A stretch of DNA of 13,938 bases. Origin: Candidatus Glassbacteria bacterium RIFCSPLOWO2_12_FULL_58_11 (GTDB lineage Bacteria; Gemmatimonadota; Glassbacteria; GWA2-58-10). The stretch covers positions 1-13,938 of the forward strand of contig MFIX01000257.1 in the NCBI GenBank assembly GCA_001780825.1. The letters run 5' to 3'. Shown here in pieces: positions 7,001-13,938 of the stretch (its first letter is position 1; the number at the start of each line of letters is the position of its first letter). The notes under the pieces are model-generated. The model saw only the letters and a list, made by a program, of their open reading frames with translations. It had not been told where the DNA came from and made no database searches. The translations under genes and the position numbers were made by a program.

Positions 7001-7375
7001 TCAGGAAATCATCTGTTTATAATCAGCGGCGGAGAGCAGCTCTTCCTCGGGGATATCGGTAAACCTGACCTTGATCATCCAGCCATCCCCATACGGGTCC
7101 GTGTTCACCAGCTCGGGGTTTTCCGCCAGGGCTTCATTGATCTCTTCCACCGTGCCGGTGGCCGGGCTGAACAGATCGGCGACAGTCTTGACGGCCTCGA
7201 TGGTGCCGAAGCTTTCATTGGCTTCCACCATATCGCCCACCTCGGGCAGCTCGACATAGACTATGTCTCCCAGCTCTTTCTGGGCGTAATCGGTAATTCC
7301 GATAGTCGCCAGGTCTTCCTCTACGTGCAGCCATTCGTGTTCCTTAGTGTAGCGTAAACCCTTGGGGATGTTCAT
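7001..7375 (-). CDS. gcvH: Glycine cleavage system H protein
   Basis: The lipoyl carrier of the glycine cleavage system, 124 residues, of normal length. It shuttles the aminomethyl intermediate from the P-protein to the T-protein and the reduced lipoyl group to the L-protein. YTKEHEW at the N-terminus, the ITDYAQKELGDIVYVELPE block, and TIEAVKTVADLFSP around the lipoylated lysine K63 are diagnostic. The C-terminal part carries the usual NTDPYGDGWMIKV stretch. ATG at 7375 has AAGGA about nine bases upstream. It is the first gene of the unit, with a good promoter 85-113 bases upstream. gcvT, often adjacent, is not in the window. Confidence 0.97.
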   Translation of the reverse strand: MNIPKGLRYTKEHEWLHVEEDLATIGITDYAQKELGDIVYVELPEVGDMVEANESFGTIEAVKTVADLFSPATGTVEEINEALAENPELVNTDPYGDGWMIKVRFTDIPEEELLSAADYKQMIS

Positions 7376-7459
7376 CGCAGCATGTCCTTGAAAGTGTTAC
7401 ACTGCCGGGTGGATAGTTTTCGGGCAATTGAGTTAATTCGACAGACGGCTTGCTGGGGA

Positions 7460-7488
7460 ACTCTAAGTCAACCATTTCAGTTTGTCAA
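7460..7488 (-). promoter_or_regulatory. Sigma-70-type promoter of gcvH-gcvPA
   Basis: On the - strand TTGACA (7488-7483) is a perfect -35 box, followed by a 17-base spacer and TAGAGT (7465-7460), four of six to the -10 consensus. Transcription would begin near 7453, leaving a leader of about 77 nt. I see no glycine-riboswitch-like structure in so short a leader. Confidence 0.6.
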
Positions 7489-7618
7489 GAGGTGCATGCC
7501 GCTTTTTTCTGCGGGTGAAAAGTCTCAGACGCGAGCCGGTTTCCGGAGGCGGAAAAGAGAATAGGCCGGCAGAGCGGCGGCAGGCCGGGCCAGCCTAAGA
7601 TGCCATATTTGAAAACAT

Positions 7619-7647
7619 TTGTTGCTCTAAATCGGCCCATTTATTAT
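7619..7647 (+). promoter_or_regulatory. Candidate promoter of the GH3-like gene
   Basis: TTGTTG (7619-7624), a 17-base spacer and TATTAT (7642-7647; five of six) stand in the only AT-rich patch of the 376-base gap before the rightward gene at 7752. The leader would be about 100 nt and includes the hairpin at 7697-7719. The rest of the gap (7376-7751) shows no gene. Confidence 0.38.
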
Positions 7648-7696
7648 TATCGTCAATCAAGCCTCGGTAGAGCACGCTCCGCCAGCCGTTCCGAAG

Positions 7697-7719
7697 CGGC
7701 CCGCTGTCTTCTCGGGCCG
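7697..7719 (+). promoter_or_regulatory. GC-rich hairpin in the leader of the GH3-like gene
   Basis: CGGCCCG (7697-7703) pairs perfectly with CGGGCCG (7713-7719) around a nine-base loop, with a wobble pair possible beyond. No U-tract follows, so it is not an intrinsic terminator. It may stabilise the leader or affect translation of the gene 33 bases downstream, or be chance in G+C-rich DNA. Confidence 0.25.
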
Positions 7720-7751
7720 TTCCAGCACGGGATTTCCCACGGGGGATCCGA

Positions 7752-9401
7752 ATGTCTAATGAACCAGGTCATACGGGTCGCGAGATGACCCTCGAAGAAA
7801 AAATCGGCCGGATGCTCTGGTCCCCCTTTTACGGATACCACAAATGGTACAAGGGGCGCCAGTCTCAAAGCCAGAGGGAGATGCTCCGCGAGGGCCTGAT
7901 CGGCGGGCTGGTAATCAAGGAGGGCGAATTATACGAGACCGCGACCCTGATCCACAAAGTGCAGAACATTTCGCCCCAGCCCCTGGTGGTGGCGGCGGAG
8001 GTGGAGAACGGTCTCGGGTCGCTGCTCAAAGAGGGCACCCGGTTTCCCTCAAACCTGGCTTTCGGAGCCACGCGCAGCGGAGAATATGGTTACCTGGCGG
8101 GCAAAATAATTGCCGAGGAAGCCGGGACAGTGGGAATCAACCTGGTGTTCGGGCCCACCTGCAGCCGGATCGGCTCCGGTATACCCGAGGGCCTGCCGCC
8201 CTCCCGCTCCTTCGGGGAGAGGCTGCACCTGGTGACCCGGCTGGCAATCTCCTTTGTCAAGGGGGTGCATGATGGCGGCTCGATGGCCGTGCCGCGGTTT
8301 TTCCCTGGCACTCCAGCCGTGCTCAGCGGAGAATTGACCGGCGCGAAATGGTTGCACTACCTGCGAAAGATGCTGGTCGATACAGAGCTGTCGATTTATG
8401 AAATACTGGCCCAGTCCGGGCTGGCCGCCCTGATGGTCGACTGGCGTGAAATGCCGGATTTGTTGACCGGCAAGTCATTGCCCGCTTTTACCAACTACCG
8501 CCTGCTGGAGGGTTTTTTGCGCGAGGTGCTGGATTTCAGGGGCGTGATTATCAGCCCGGACCTTTCCGAGCCGGGCCGGGCAAAGTTACTGGAGGAACAG
8601 ACTCTTATCGGGGCGGTCAATGCGGGGGTGGATATCCTGGCCGGGATCCCGGATCCAGGGAGCGCCTTGAAAATACTGCTGAAAGCCGTTGTCGAGGAAA
8701 AAATCCCGCTCTCGAGGATCGAGAAATCGGCCGAGCGGATAGGGGCATTCCAGGCCAGACTGCGGAAAGCCGGGGCCGGAGCGCTCCGGCCCGAGGAAAT
8801 CGACCGGACGGTTTCCAGCCCGGCCAACCTCGAAGTAGCGGACCGGATCGCCGAGGATTCGATCACTCTGCTGCGCGACAGGAAAGGCCTGCTGCCCCTG
8901 GACCCGGCCCTGCACCGGACCTTCCTCAACCTTTCTTTTACCGCCAGAAATGATCCTGAGCTGGACAAGCCCTTGGACAGCGCCCTGCGCAAGGTGTTCG
9001 ACCGGGTCATTACCCGCCGGATCGACAGCCAGGCCTCTCATTCCGTGCTGGATGAGGCCTGGTCGGAAACCGGGGTCGCCAATGTCGTGCTGTGCTCCAT
9101 GTTTACCAACCTGCCGCCGGAATTTTCCGCCCAGGGTTTTTCAGCAGTCCAGATCGAATTTATCCGTCAGCTTATCCAGCGGCAGGTGCCGCTGGTAATG
9201 GCCTCGTTCGGTGACCCCCTCGCGATCTCCCTTTTCCCGGATGTCGATTGCTATATCTGCCTCTACAGCGATTGCCCGGCCAGCCAGATGGCTCTGGTCC
9301 GGGAGCTGTTCGGGAAACTGGTCCTTCCGGTAAAAGGGAAGCTTCCGCTCACTCTGGATTCCAACTTCCGTTATGGATTCGGCCTGGACCTGAACCTCTA
9401 A
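7752..9401 (+). CDS. GH3-fold protein lacking canonical catalytic residues
   Basis: A 549-residue protein with the glycoside hydrolase family 3 TIM barrel (about 12-330) and a C-terminal GH3 alpha/beta sandwich beginning near DRIAEDSITLLRDRKGLLPL (364-383). Family landmarks are clear: MTLEEKIGRML at 12, PSRSFGE at 150, a FFPG motif at 183, and FLREVLDFRGVIIS at 255-268. The active-site residues differ. The nucleophile aspartate after GVxx(S/T) is P269 (SPDL instead of SDDL), the KHFPGHG substrate loop is RFFPGTP, the D-S-H acid/base segment reads LSG, and the barrel motif holding the substrate-binding Asp is GPTCSR. It is probably not a standard glucosidase or NagZ; a sugar-binding, regulatory or altered-mechanism role is possible. 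There is no signal peptide, so it is cytoplasmic. The ATG at 7752 follows GGGGGA; M12 at 7785 is an alternative start. Confidence 0.82.
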   Translation: MSNEPGHTGREMTLEEKIGRMLWSPFYGYHKWYKGRQSQSQREMLREGLIGGLVIKEGELYETATLIHKVQNISPQPLVVAAEVENGLGSLLKEGTRFPSNLAFGATRSGEYGYLAGKIIAEEAGTVGINLVFGPTCSRIGSGIPEGLPPSRSFGERLHLVTRLAISFVKGVHDGGSMAVPRFFPGTPAVLSGELTGAKWLHYLRKMLVDTELSIYEILAQSGLAALMVDWREMPDLLTGKSLPAFTNYRLLEGFLREVLDFRGVIISPDLSEPGRAKLLEEQTLIGAVNAGVDILAGIPDPGSALKILLKAVVEEKIPLSRIEKSAERIGAFQARLRKAGAGALRPEEIDRTVSSPANLEVADRIAEDSITLLRDRKGLLPLDPALHRTFLNLSFTARNDPELDKPLDSALRKVFDRVITRRIDSQASHSVLDEAWSETGVANVVLCSMFTNLPPEFSAQGFSAVQIEFIRQLIQRQVPLVMASFGDPLAISLFPDVDCYICLYSDCPASQMALVRELFGKLVLPVKGKLPLTLDSNFRYGFGLDLNL

Positions 9402-9474
9402 GCCGAATAATTCCAGCTCCTCCGAGTACTCCTTTACGTAAAATTCTGACACTCTGCCGATTCAAGCGAGTATC

Positions 9475-9535
9475 GAAAATCGAAATTGGATAAGGCCGGA
9501 TTCTCGATTCTATCAAATTTCGAATATCGATTTTC
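9475..9535. repeat. Imperfect inverted repeat downstream of the GH3-like gene
   Basis: GAAAATCG (9475-9482) pairs with CGATTTTC (9528-9535), and the overlapping TCGAAATT (9480-9487) pairs with AATTTCGA (9516-9523). The right arm carries about seven extra bases, so the structure would have an asymmetric bulge. It lies 74 bases after the GH3-like stop and could help end transcription, though it lacks a U-tract. Confidence 0.4.
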
Positions 9536-9543
9536 AACTATGT

Positions 9544-9639
9544 ATCTATAGCAATTGCCAAAAGTTTTTTCGGTTTTCCATTGGTCTTCATGAGATAAGG
9601 AGCACTATTGGGTCCCGGGTTTCCGCAATTGCTATAGAT
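9544..9639. mobile_element. MITE-like 96-bp element with 15-bp terminal inverted repeats
   Basis: ATCTATAGCAATTGC (9544-9558) and GCAATTGCTATAGAT (9625-9639) are perfect inverted repeats 66 bases apart. The interior is AT-rich, non-coding and not self-complementary. Terminal repeats enclosing a short non-coding stretch between convergent genes fit a miniature inverted-repeat element. No clear target-site duplication is seen, although TA dinucleotides occur at both ends, as in IS630-type insertions. A single copy cannot prove mobility. Confidence 0.45.
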
Positions 9640-9691
9640 CAATTATGACTTCGATGCAAATCCGCGGAGCACCTGATTTCCTTTGCAAAAT

Positions 9692-9703
9692 ACGATCGAT
9701 CGT
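9692..9703. repeat. 12-bp perfect palindrome
   Basis: ACGATCGATCGT reads identically on both strands. It lies in the non-coding stretch between two convergent genes, far from any promoter I can see. It could be a protein-binding site, but nothing else supports this. Confidence 0.3.
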
Positions 9704-9720
9704 GACGGCTACTACAATTC

Positions 9721-9743
9721 CCCGGCAGCAAAAGGCTGCCGGG
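9721..9743. terminator. Strong hairpin between convergent genes, terminator-like without U-tract
   Basis: CCCGGCAGC (9721-9729) pairs perfectly with GCTGCCGGG (9735-9743) around the loop AAAAG. A nine-pair GC-rich stem in a convergent intergenic region suggests transcript end formation or 3'-end protection for either neighbour. Neither side has a run of T, so it is not a classical intrinsic terminator; a REP-type element is the alternative. The remainder of 9402-9908 holds no gene I can support. Confidence 0.45.
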
Positions 9744-9908
9744 ATGGCTCATTCGGATAGCTCGGCCTTTCCAGGTCGAATTCAATGCTCAAGGACTTTT
9801 GGCAACCACTATATCAGCAGAGGAACATTCAAAATCCAATCCTCTATTTGAGAGTTCAATTTCCCCGCAGGTTGCCGCGAATTAAGCCTAATTCTCCGCA
9901 GATATTTT

Positions 9909-12035
9909 TTACAAGCCCTCGGTCGGCCAGTTAATCTGCTCGTTGAGTCGCAGCTCGAGATTGCCGGCCAGGTTCAGCCTGGCGGCCATATTCTTGTACC
10001 AGCCGCCATCGAAAGTAGGCGAGGCGTTCAGCAGGGTCAGTTTTTTTCGCATCAGCATCAGCGCCGCGGTGCGGAAATCGCCCACGCGCTTGATATTGCC
10101 GATGGGCATCAATTTCAAAAATTCCCGGTCATAACCCGGATCGCAGCCATCCAGATCGACAACCACTTTCGCCGCCTCGCCGAAAAATGCCCCGGCAAAA
10201 GCCGCGGCCAGGCCGCTGCCGCCCATGCCGACCAGCGTGATCGGCTGGCCCGGCCAGGTCTTTTTCACGTAATAGAGGGCGGTCAGGACATCCTGTATCC
10301 CGTTGAGATGGTTGTCGCGGTTATAGGCTTCCGGCCAGCTGAATGAATCCCAGACTTTCAGCGGGATCGAGAGGTCGCCCGAGGCGTAGCCGCCCACCCG
10401 GCAGATCCGGTAGTCCTGCACGGCCATATTTTTCAGTCCCGGCTTGAATCCGCCCCCTCCGGGCATGAACATCCCTCCGCGGCCCTCGGGCCGCACCAGC
10501 ACCAGGGTGCCTTTCGGGGAATTACCCGAGGATATCATCTCCAGGCCGATCAGGTCACCCTTGCCCGACCTGCCGATCAGCACTTGTTCGTGGCTCAGGC
10601 CGCCCAGCACCTCATTTTCGACTTTGCGTGAAAGAATAGCCTCCGGGTCGGGGTGTTCGAGCTGAAGGAGGCGGAACAGCCCGCCGCCGAATTTTTCGAT
10701 AAAAGCGCTCAGCTCAGCCTGGGTGCGGGGCAGGTTATTCTGGAACATATTTTCCGAGGCGGCGATCCAGTCCGCGATTATCTCGAACCCGTCCTTGGCC
10801 GATTCCGGCAGGATATGGTCCGGGAAGACCCGCAGGTCGCCCAGGGCTTTCATTTCCGGTGCGATAACGGGCGGATCCTTTATCGGCGTGTTGGGCGTTT
10901 TGAGATATTTGGCGAACCATTCGTAAACCGCCGCCCGGGTTTGCGCATTGTAGTTGTGCCCCCCCTGGATGTGGACGTTATTCACCATATCCTCGGCCCC
11001 GTAGAAACCGTAATACTTCTTGAAAATCGGCAGTTCGCGGGTGGGGAAGCTGTTGGTCCAGGGGTCCTCTGTGGCCGAGAGCAGGATCAGCGGTTTGGGC
11101 GCGAAAGTCGCCGCCACCTCGATCGTCGACAGATCGATCCAGCCGCCGGGCATGTTCTCGCAGCGGCAGCCCGGATGTTTGGCCGCGCCGATAATATTGA
11201 CCGGCGCCGCGACCTTGAGCCGCGGGTCTGTGGCGATCAGGAAAATAGTCTGCGAGGCTCCGCCGGAGGCGCCTGTCGCGGCGATACGGGTCGAGTCCAC
11301 CTCGGGGAGGCTGATCAGGAAATCCACGGCCCGGATGCAGTTCCAGGCTTGCAGGCCGGCCAGGGAAAACCCGTACAGCTCGGCCACCGGGAAATCGAAA
11401 TCCGCCCGGAACAGGCGCGGCTCGTAAGGCAGCGGCTCATCGGCCTTGAGCTGGGCGAGGCTCTTGTTGGGATCGTGCGGAAGCTGGAAGTTATCGTTGT
11501 ACCCGACCATGTCGATGCTCATCACCACGCAGCCCATGCGCGCCAGGTCGATGCAGCGCCCCGGGATGGAGCCATCCACGCCGTTGGTCAGCCGGCCGTA
11601 TTTCCAGTGGCCGTGCGGGCAGACTACTGCCGGGAACGGGCCCTGGCCCTCGGCTGGACGGTAGAGGCTGCCGGTGACATAATAGCCGGGCAGGCTCTCG
11701 AAATACACCTTGGCGACCCGGAAGCCCTTGCCCCGGCGCTCGTCGAAAATATGAGCCTTAAGCGGCGGCTTCTCCGGCGGCGGCCAGAGTCCGGCGGTCA
11801 GCAGGAAGCGGCGCTGGATCTCCAGCTTCCTCTTTTCCCACTGCTGAAGGTTCTTTACCTCCGGCATCCTCAGCTCGTAATGATCCGCATCGATCAGCTT
11901 ATCCGCGCGGAGGTCTTTATCCGGCAGTTGGGCCGAGACTGTCCCCGCCGCGCTCGAAAGGGCGGCCAGAACGACTATCCCGAAAGCGGCGAAAGTTGAC
12001 AGAAACCGCAGGGCTGAGCGTATAAAATCCGGCAT
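9909..12035 (-). CDS. Exported tandem alpha/beta-hydrolase, acetyl-xylan-esterase type
   Basis: A 708-residue exported protein. The N-terminal signal peptide has a hydrophobic core (about 14-30) and a cleavage site after VSA at 35. The first domain (about 110-380) is an alpha/beta-hydrolase resembling bacterial acetyl-xylan esterases: oxyanion region CPHGHW, nucleophile S257 in GASGG, acid D324 in ATEDP and H360 in GGHNY. The second half (about 490-700) repeats hydrolase-like features, but its elbow reads GMGGSG (603-608), with Gly where the serine should be, so it looks inactive. The likely role is de-esterification of plant or algal polysaccharide in the periplasm or outside the cell. The start at 12035 is chosen because GGAGGA lies about seven bases upstream; the longer frame would need a TTG that overlaps this site. 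It is divergent from the lipoprotein gene. Confidence 0.82.
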   Translation of the reverse strand: MPDFIRSALRFLSTFAAFGIVVLAALSSAAGTVSAQLPDKDLRADKLIDADHYELRMPEVKNLQQWEKRKLEIQRRFLLTAGLWPPPEKPPLKAHIFDERRGKGFRVAKVYFESLPGYYVTGSLYRPAEGQGPFPAVVCPHGHWKYGRLTNGVDGSIPGRCIDLARMGCVVMSIDMVGYNDNFQLPHDPNKSLAQLKADEPLPYEPRLFRADFDFPVAELYGFSLAGLQAWNCIRAVDFLISLPEVDSTRIAATGASGGASQTIFLIATDPRLKVAAPVNIIGAAKHPGCRCENMPGGWIDLSTIEVAATFAPKPLILLSATEDPWTNSFPTRELPIFKKYYGFYGAEDMVNNVHIQGGHNYNAQTRAAVYEWFAKYLKTPNTPIKDPPVIAPEMKALGDLRVFPDHILPESAKDGFEIIADWIAASENMFQNNLPRTQAELSAFIEKFGGGLFRLLQLEHPDPEAILSRKVENEVLGGLSHEQVLIGRSGKGDLIGLEMISSGNSPKGTLVLVRPEGRGGMFMPGGGGFKPGLKNMAVQDYRICRVGGYASGDLSIPLKVWDSFSWPEAYNRDNHLNGIQDVLTALYYVKKTWPGQPITLVGMGGSGLAAAFAGAFFGEAAKVVVDLDGCDPGYDREFLKLMPIGNIKRVGDFRTAALMLMRKKLTLLNASPTFDGGWYKNMAARLNLAGNLELRLNEQINWPTEGL

Positions 12036-12157
12036 CGGGTTTTCCTCCAAGAATTGTGAAAGGAATTGTGGCGAGGAGAAAAATCAGCGTCAATCGGCCT
12101 TTAAGCGGCGCCGGCTCGGATTTCCGGCGGCGAAATATGGAATCAGAGACACTTTTA

Positions 12158-12186
12158 ATAATACACGGCGTTCTCACGGTCGGCAA
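12158..12186 (-). promoter_or_regulatory. Sigma-70-type promoter of the hydrolase gene
   Basis: On the - strand TTGCCG (12186-12181; four of six), exactly 17 bases, then TATTAT (12163-12158; five of six). The leader to the ATG at 12035 would be about 115 nt. It lies in the 284-base divergent gap, which holds no gene I can support. Confidence 0.5.
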
Positions 12187-12215
12187 GACTCTCCTGGTGT
12201 ACCACGAGCAATCGC

Positions 12216-12248
12216 TTTACTTTCGGGATCGAGGTTTTATTTTATATT
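12216..12248 (+). promoter_or_regulatory. Weak candidate promoter of the lipoprotein gene
   Basis: TTTACT (12216-12221) followed after 16 bases by TATTTT (12238-12243), with TATATT (12243-12248) as an alternative -10 box. It is the only AT-rich patch ahead of the rightward gene. The matches are modest. Confidence 0.28.
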
Positions 12249-12319
12249 GCCTCGAGAAAAACGATTCCAGAACATCTTATCCTCCAGACATCGGTTTTAG
12301 GGGTTGAAAGGAGAAAGCG

Positions 12320-13938
12320 GTGAAGCGGACAGTTTCGATTTTGTGCATAGTCAGCGGACTATTTCTTTTGGGCTGCGAAAGCAAGCCGGGCCAGGCGCCT
12401 GTAGCCGAAACTCCGGAAGCCGGCCCTCACCCGACGCTTCAATGGATTCTCGCCTGCCGGTCCGGGATGGAGGGGTTCGGCTGGTTCCCCGGCGACTCGG
12501 CGTTCACCGGCACCACCGGCATGGCCTTGGAGGCCCTGGCCGACCTGGGAGCGCTGGAAAGCTTTCCTGGAAAGGATGAGCTGGTCCGGTGGCTCAAGGC
12601 CCGTCAGCAGGCGGACGGCGGTTTTATTGAAAAGGTGGACTACTACGGCAAAGGCATAAATTTGCCCTGGGGCACACAGAGTGCACTCGAACCGACCTTC
12701 TGGGCGGTGCGCGCCCTGAACCTGCTGGGCGCGCGGCCTGACAGGCCGGAGGCCGCGGCAGCGTTTATTGCCAAGCGTCAGACCGATAACGGCGCATTCG
12801 AGGCTTTCGAATACGCCCGCGACGCGGTCAAGGTAGCGACTTACAGTACTTTCTGGGCGGTGGCCGCGCTTAAGGAATTGGGCTTGCCGGTACCGGATTC
12901 GGCGAAGGTGGTCGAGTGGGTCAGGGACCAGCAGAATACTATCGACCGGCGCGGCGGGTTCGCGCTCAGCCCGGATGGATTCTACTTCTCCTCCACCCAG
13001 GGAACCTATTATGCGGTCGCCACGCTCGCCCTTTTGGGAGCCGGGCCGGAGCGGCCTGTAGAGGTCAAGCGTTTTCTGCTCAGCACGCATGGCCAGGAGG
13101 CCAATGGCGGGTTCGAGCTGGGCCACGGCGACAACTGGAACAACCACGACCATTTCTCGCGCATGAAAGATACTTATTGCGGAGTCAGCACGCTGGGGCT
13201 GCTCGGGATGCCGCTCTCGGACAGCGACACCAGCCGGGCGGCCCGGCCGGCCGGGGACTGCGCGGCCTGGATCGGCTCAGTCCAGAATCCGGATGGCGGG
13301 TTCTCGCGGTTCGGAGCGACCACCCAGACCCCGCTGTTGACCCCCAGCGAGATGATGGCCACCTGCCAGGCGGTGCGCACCCTGACCCTGCTCGGCCGGC
13401 CGGTGCCCCGGCCTGCCGAGCCGCAGCCGCCGGCCGAGAAAATGGACATACCGCCCATGCAGCACCGTCACCCGGGGATCGACTTCGACGATCCGGTGGA
13501 GGTCTGGGCTTTCCGGCGGATCGCCGTGCCGATCTACGACAAATACCTCCGGGAAACCGGCAGCCAGATCGCCGCGATCGGTATGCTTTCACGCTGGGTC
13601 CGCGAGGCGACCGGCCCGGAGAACCAGGCCGCGGACCGTCATATCGAGGGCCGCAAGGCGCTGATGCACGGCTGGGGCCAGTGCGGTACCATGAGCTGGC
13701 TGCTGCAGACCCTCTCGGCCAGCGTGGACCATCCCGCCCGGGGAGCTTATGTGTTCGGGGATGCCAACTGCGAGGTCCTGGTCCGGGAGAAAGAGTGGGA
13801 CAAACCTCACTGGATCTGCTACATCCCGTTTACCAATGAATATGTTGACCCTGAAATGCCTGCCCCGGACGGGACCCGCAACGGCTGGAGCGCGCTGGAC
13901 CTGGTCATCGACCATGATTTACGGGTGCGGGACTACGT
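12320..13938 (+). CDS. Lipoprotein with squalene-cyclase/prenyltransferase-type repeats and a transglutaminase-like region (3'-truncated)
   Basis: The frame is open from GTG at 12320 to the right edge (539 codons seen, no stop). AAAGGAG precedes the GTG by about seven bases. A short signal ends in the lipobox LLGC at 16-19, so Cys19 should be lipidated and the protein anchored to a membrane. Residues about 40-410 hold repeats of an alpha-alpha toroid, each helix pair marked by QxxDGGF-like turns: QQADGGF at 96-102, QTDNGAF at 154-160, a RRGGF turn near 211-215, QEANGGF at 259-265 and QNPDGGF at 322-328. After a Pro-rich linker, a second region contains GQCGTMSWLLQ (Cys455), HPARGAYVFG and CEVLV, recalling a transglutaminase-like cysteine-peptidase fold, although the position usually held by His appears to be Asp. 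No terpene-cyclase DxDD motif is seen, so cyclase activity is unlikely. Function is unknown; surface protein or glycan processing is possible. Confidence 0.75.
   Translation, partial: MKRTVSILCIVSGLFLLGCESKPGQAPVAETPEAGPHPTLQWILACRSGMEGFGWFPGDSAFTGTTGMALEALADLGALESFPGKDELVRWLKARQQADGGFIEKVDYYGKGINLPWGTQSALEPTFWAVRALNLLGARPDRPEAAAAFIAKRQTDNGAFEAFEYARDAVKVATYSTFWAVAALKELGLPVPDSAKVVEWVRDQQNTIDRRGGFALSPDGFYFSSTQGTYYAVATLALLGAGPERPVEVKRFLLSTHGQEANGGFELGHGDNWNNHDHFSRMKDTYCGVSTLGLLGMPLSDSDTSRAARPAGDCAAWIGSVQNPDGGFSRFGATTQTPLLTPSEMMATCQAVRTLTLLGRPVPRPAEPQPPAEKMDIPPMQHRHPGIDFDDPVEVWAFRRIAVPIYDKYLRETGSQIAAIGMLSRWVREATGPENQAADRHIEGRKALMHGWGQCGTMSWLLQTLSASVDHPARGAYVFGDANCEVLVREKEWDKPHWICYIPFTNEYVDPEMPAPDGTRNGWSALDLVIDHDLRVRDY

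Noticed and set aside
7376..7482. Glycine riboswitch ahead of gcvH
   Set aside because: The promoter leaves only about 77 nt of leader, too short for the usual glycine aptamer, and I could not find its conserved core.
9645..9851. 68-codon open frame on the + strand in the convergent gap
   Set aside because: It has no ribosome site, spans a strong hairpin and a palindrome, and its composition does not look coding.
10653..11999. Open frame of about 448 codons on the + strand, opposite the secreted hydrolase
   Set aside because: It is the shadow of a gene with signal peptide, catalytic triad and ribosome site; its translation is Arg/Gly/Val-rich without recognisable domains.
12056..12307. 83-codon open frame on the + strand in the divergent gap
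   Set aside because: It overlaps the promoter of the leftward hydrolase and the likely promoter of the rightward lipoprotein, and has no recognisable motif.
1..13938. CRISPR array, rRNA, tRNA or integrase/transposase genes
   Set aside because: None was recognised: no regularly spaced direct repeats, no rRNA-like stretches, no complete cloverleaf, and no recombinase motifs in any credible frame.

Overview
The window is chromosomal DNA from a Gram-negative bacterium. Most of it is G+C-rich (roughly 60% by eye) with G/C-ending codons. A secreted esterase, a predicted outer-surface lipoprotein, a glycoside-hydrolase-family protein and a two-subunit type glycine decarboxylase would fit an uncultivated, polysaccharide-using lineage of the FCB or PVC kind. 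That placement is an inference from gene style only; there is no rRNA or other marker gene here.

Layout, left to right. (1) 8-853 is a coiled-coil protein, possibly cut by the left edge. (2) 950-3197 looks like a three-gene unit read rightward from a recognisable promoter: a 70-residue four-cysteine protein, a class I aldolase closely resembling LsrF, and a zinc-dependent medium-chain dehydrogenase. The aldolase and dehydrogenase probably act in one carbohydrate or polyol pathway. (3) Just after them lie a 3' remnant of a BON-domain gene and a strong, probably bidirectional terminator. (4) 3421-5624 is an AT-rich island, about one third G+C by eye, with two overlapping leftward genes: an ABC-type AAA ATPase of the OLD/AAA_21 kind and a PIN-domain nuclease. 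This is the best candidate for a horizontally acquired defence or toxin-like system. (5) 5625-7375 (leftward) is gcvH-gcvPA of the glycine cleavage system. The gcvPB gene that usually follows gcvPA is absent, and the island begins where it would be expected. (6) 7752-9401 (rightward) is a GH3-fold protein that lacks the canonical catalytic residues. (7) 9402-9908, between convergent genes, holds several inverted repeats, including a 96-bp element bounded by 15-bp perfect inverted repeats. (8) 9909-12035 (leftward) is an exported tandem alpha/beta-hydrolase of acetyl-xylan-esterase type. (9) From 12320 to the right edge runs a lipoprotein with prenyltransferase/squalene-cyclase-type repeats and a cysteine-centred, transglutaminase-like region. 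It starts with GTG and has no stop inside the window.

The G+C-rich genes carry long antisense open frames (up to about 600 codons), which I regard as artefacts. Assignments rest on motifs and remembered family sequences; no database search was possible.
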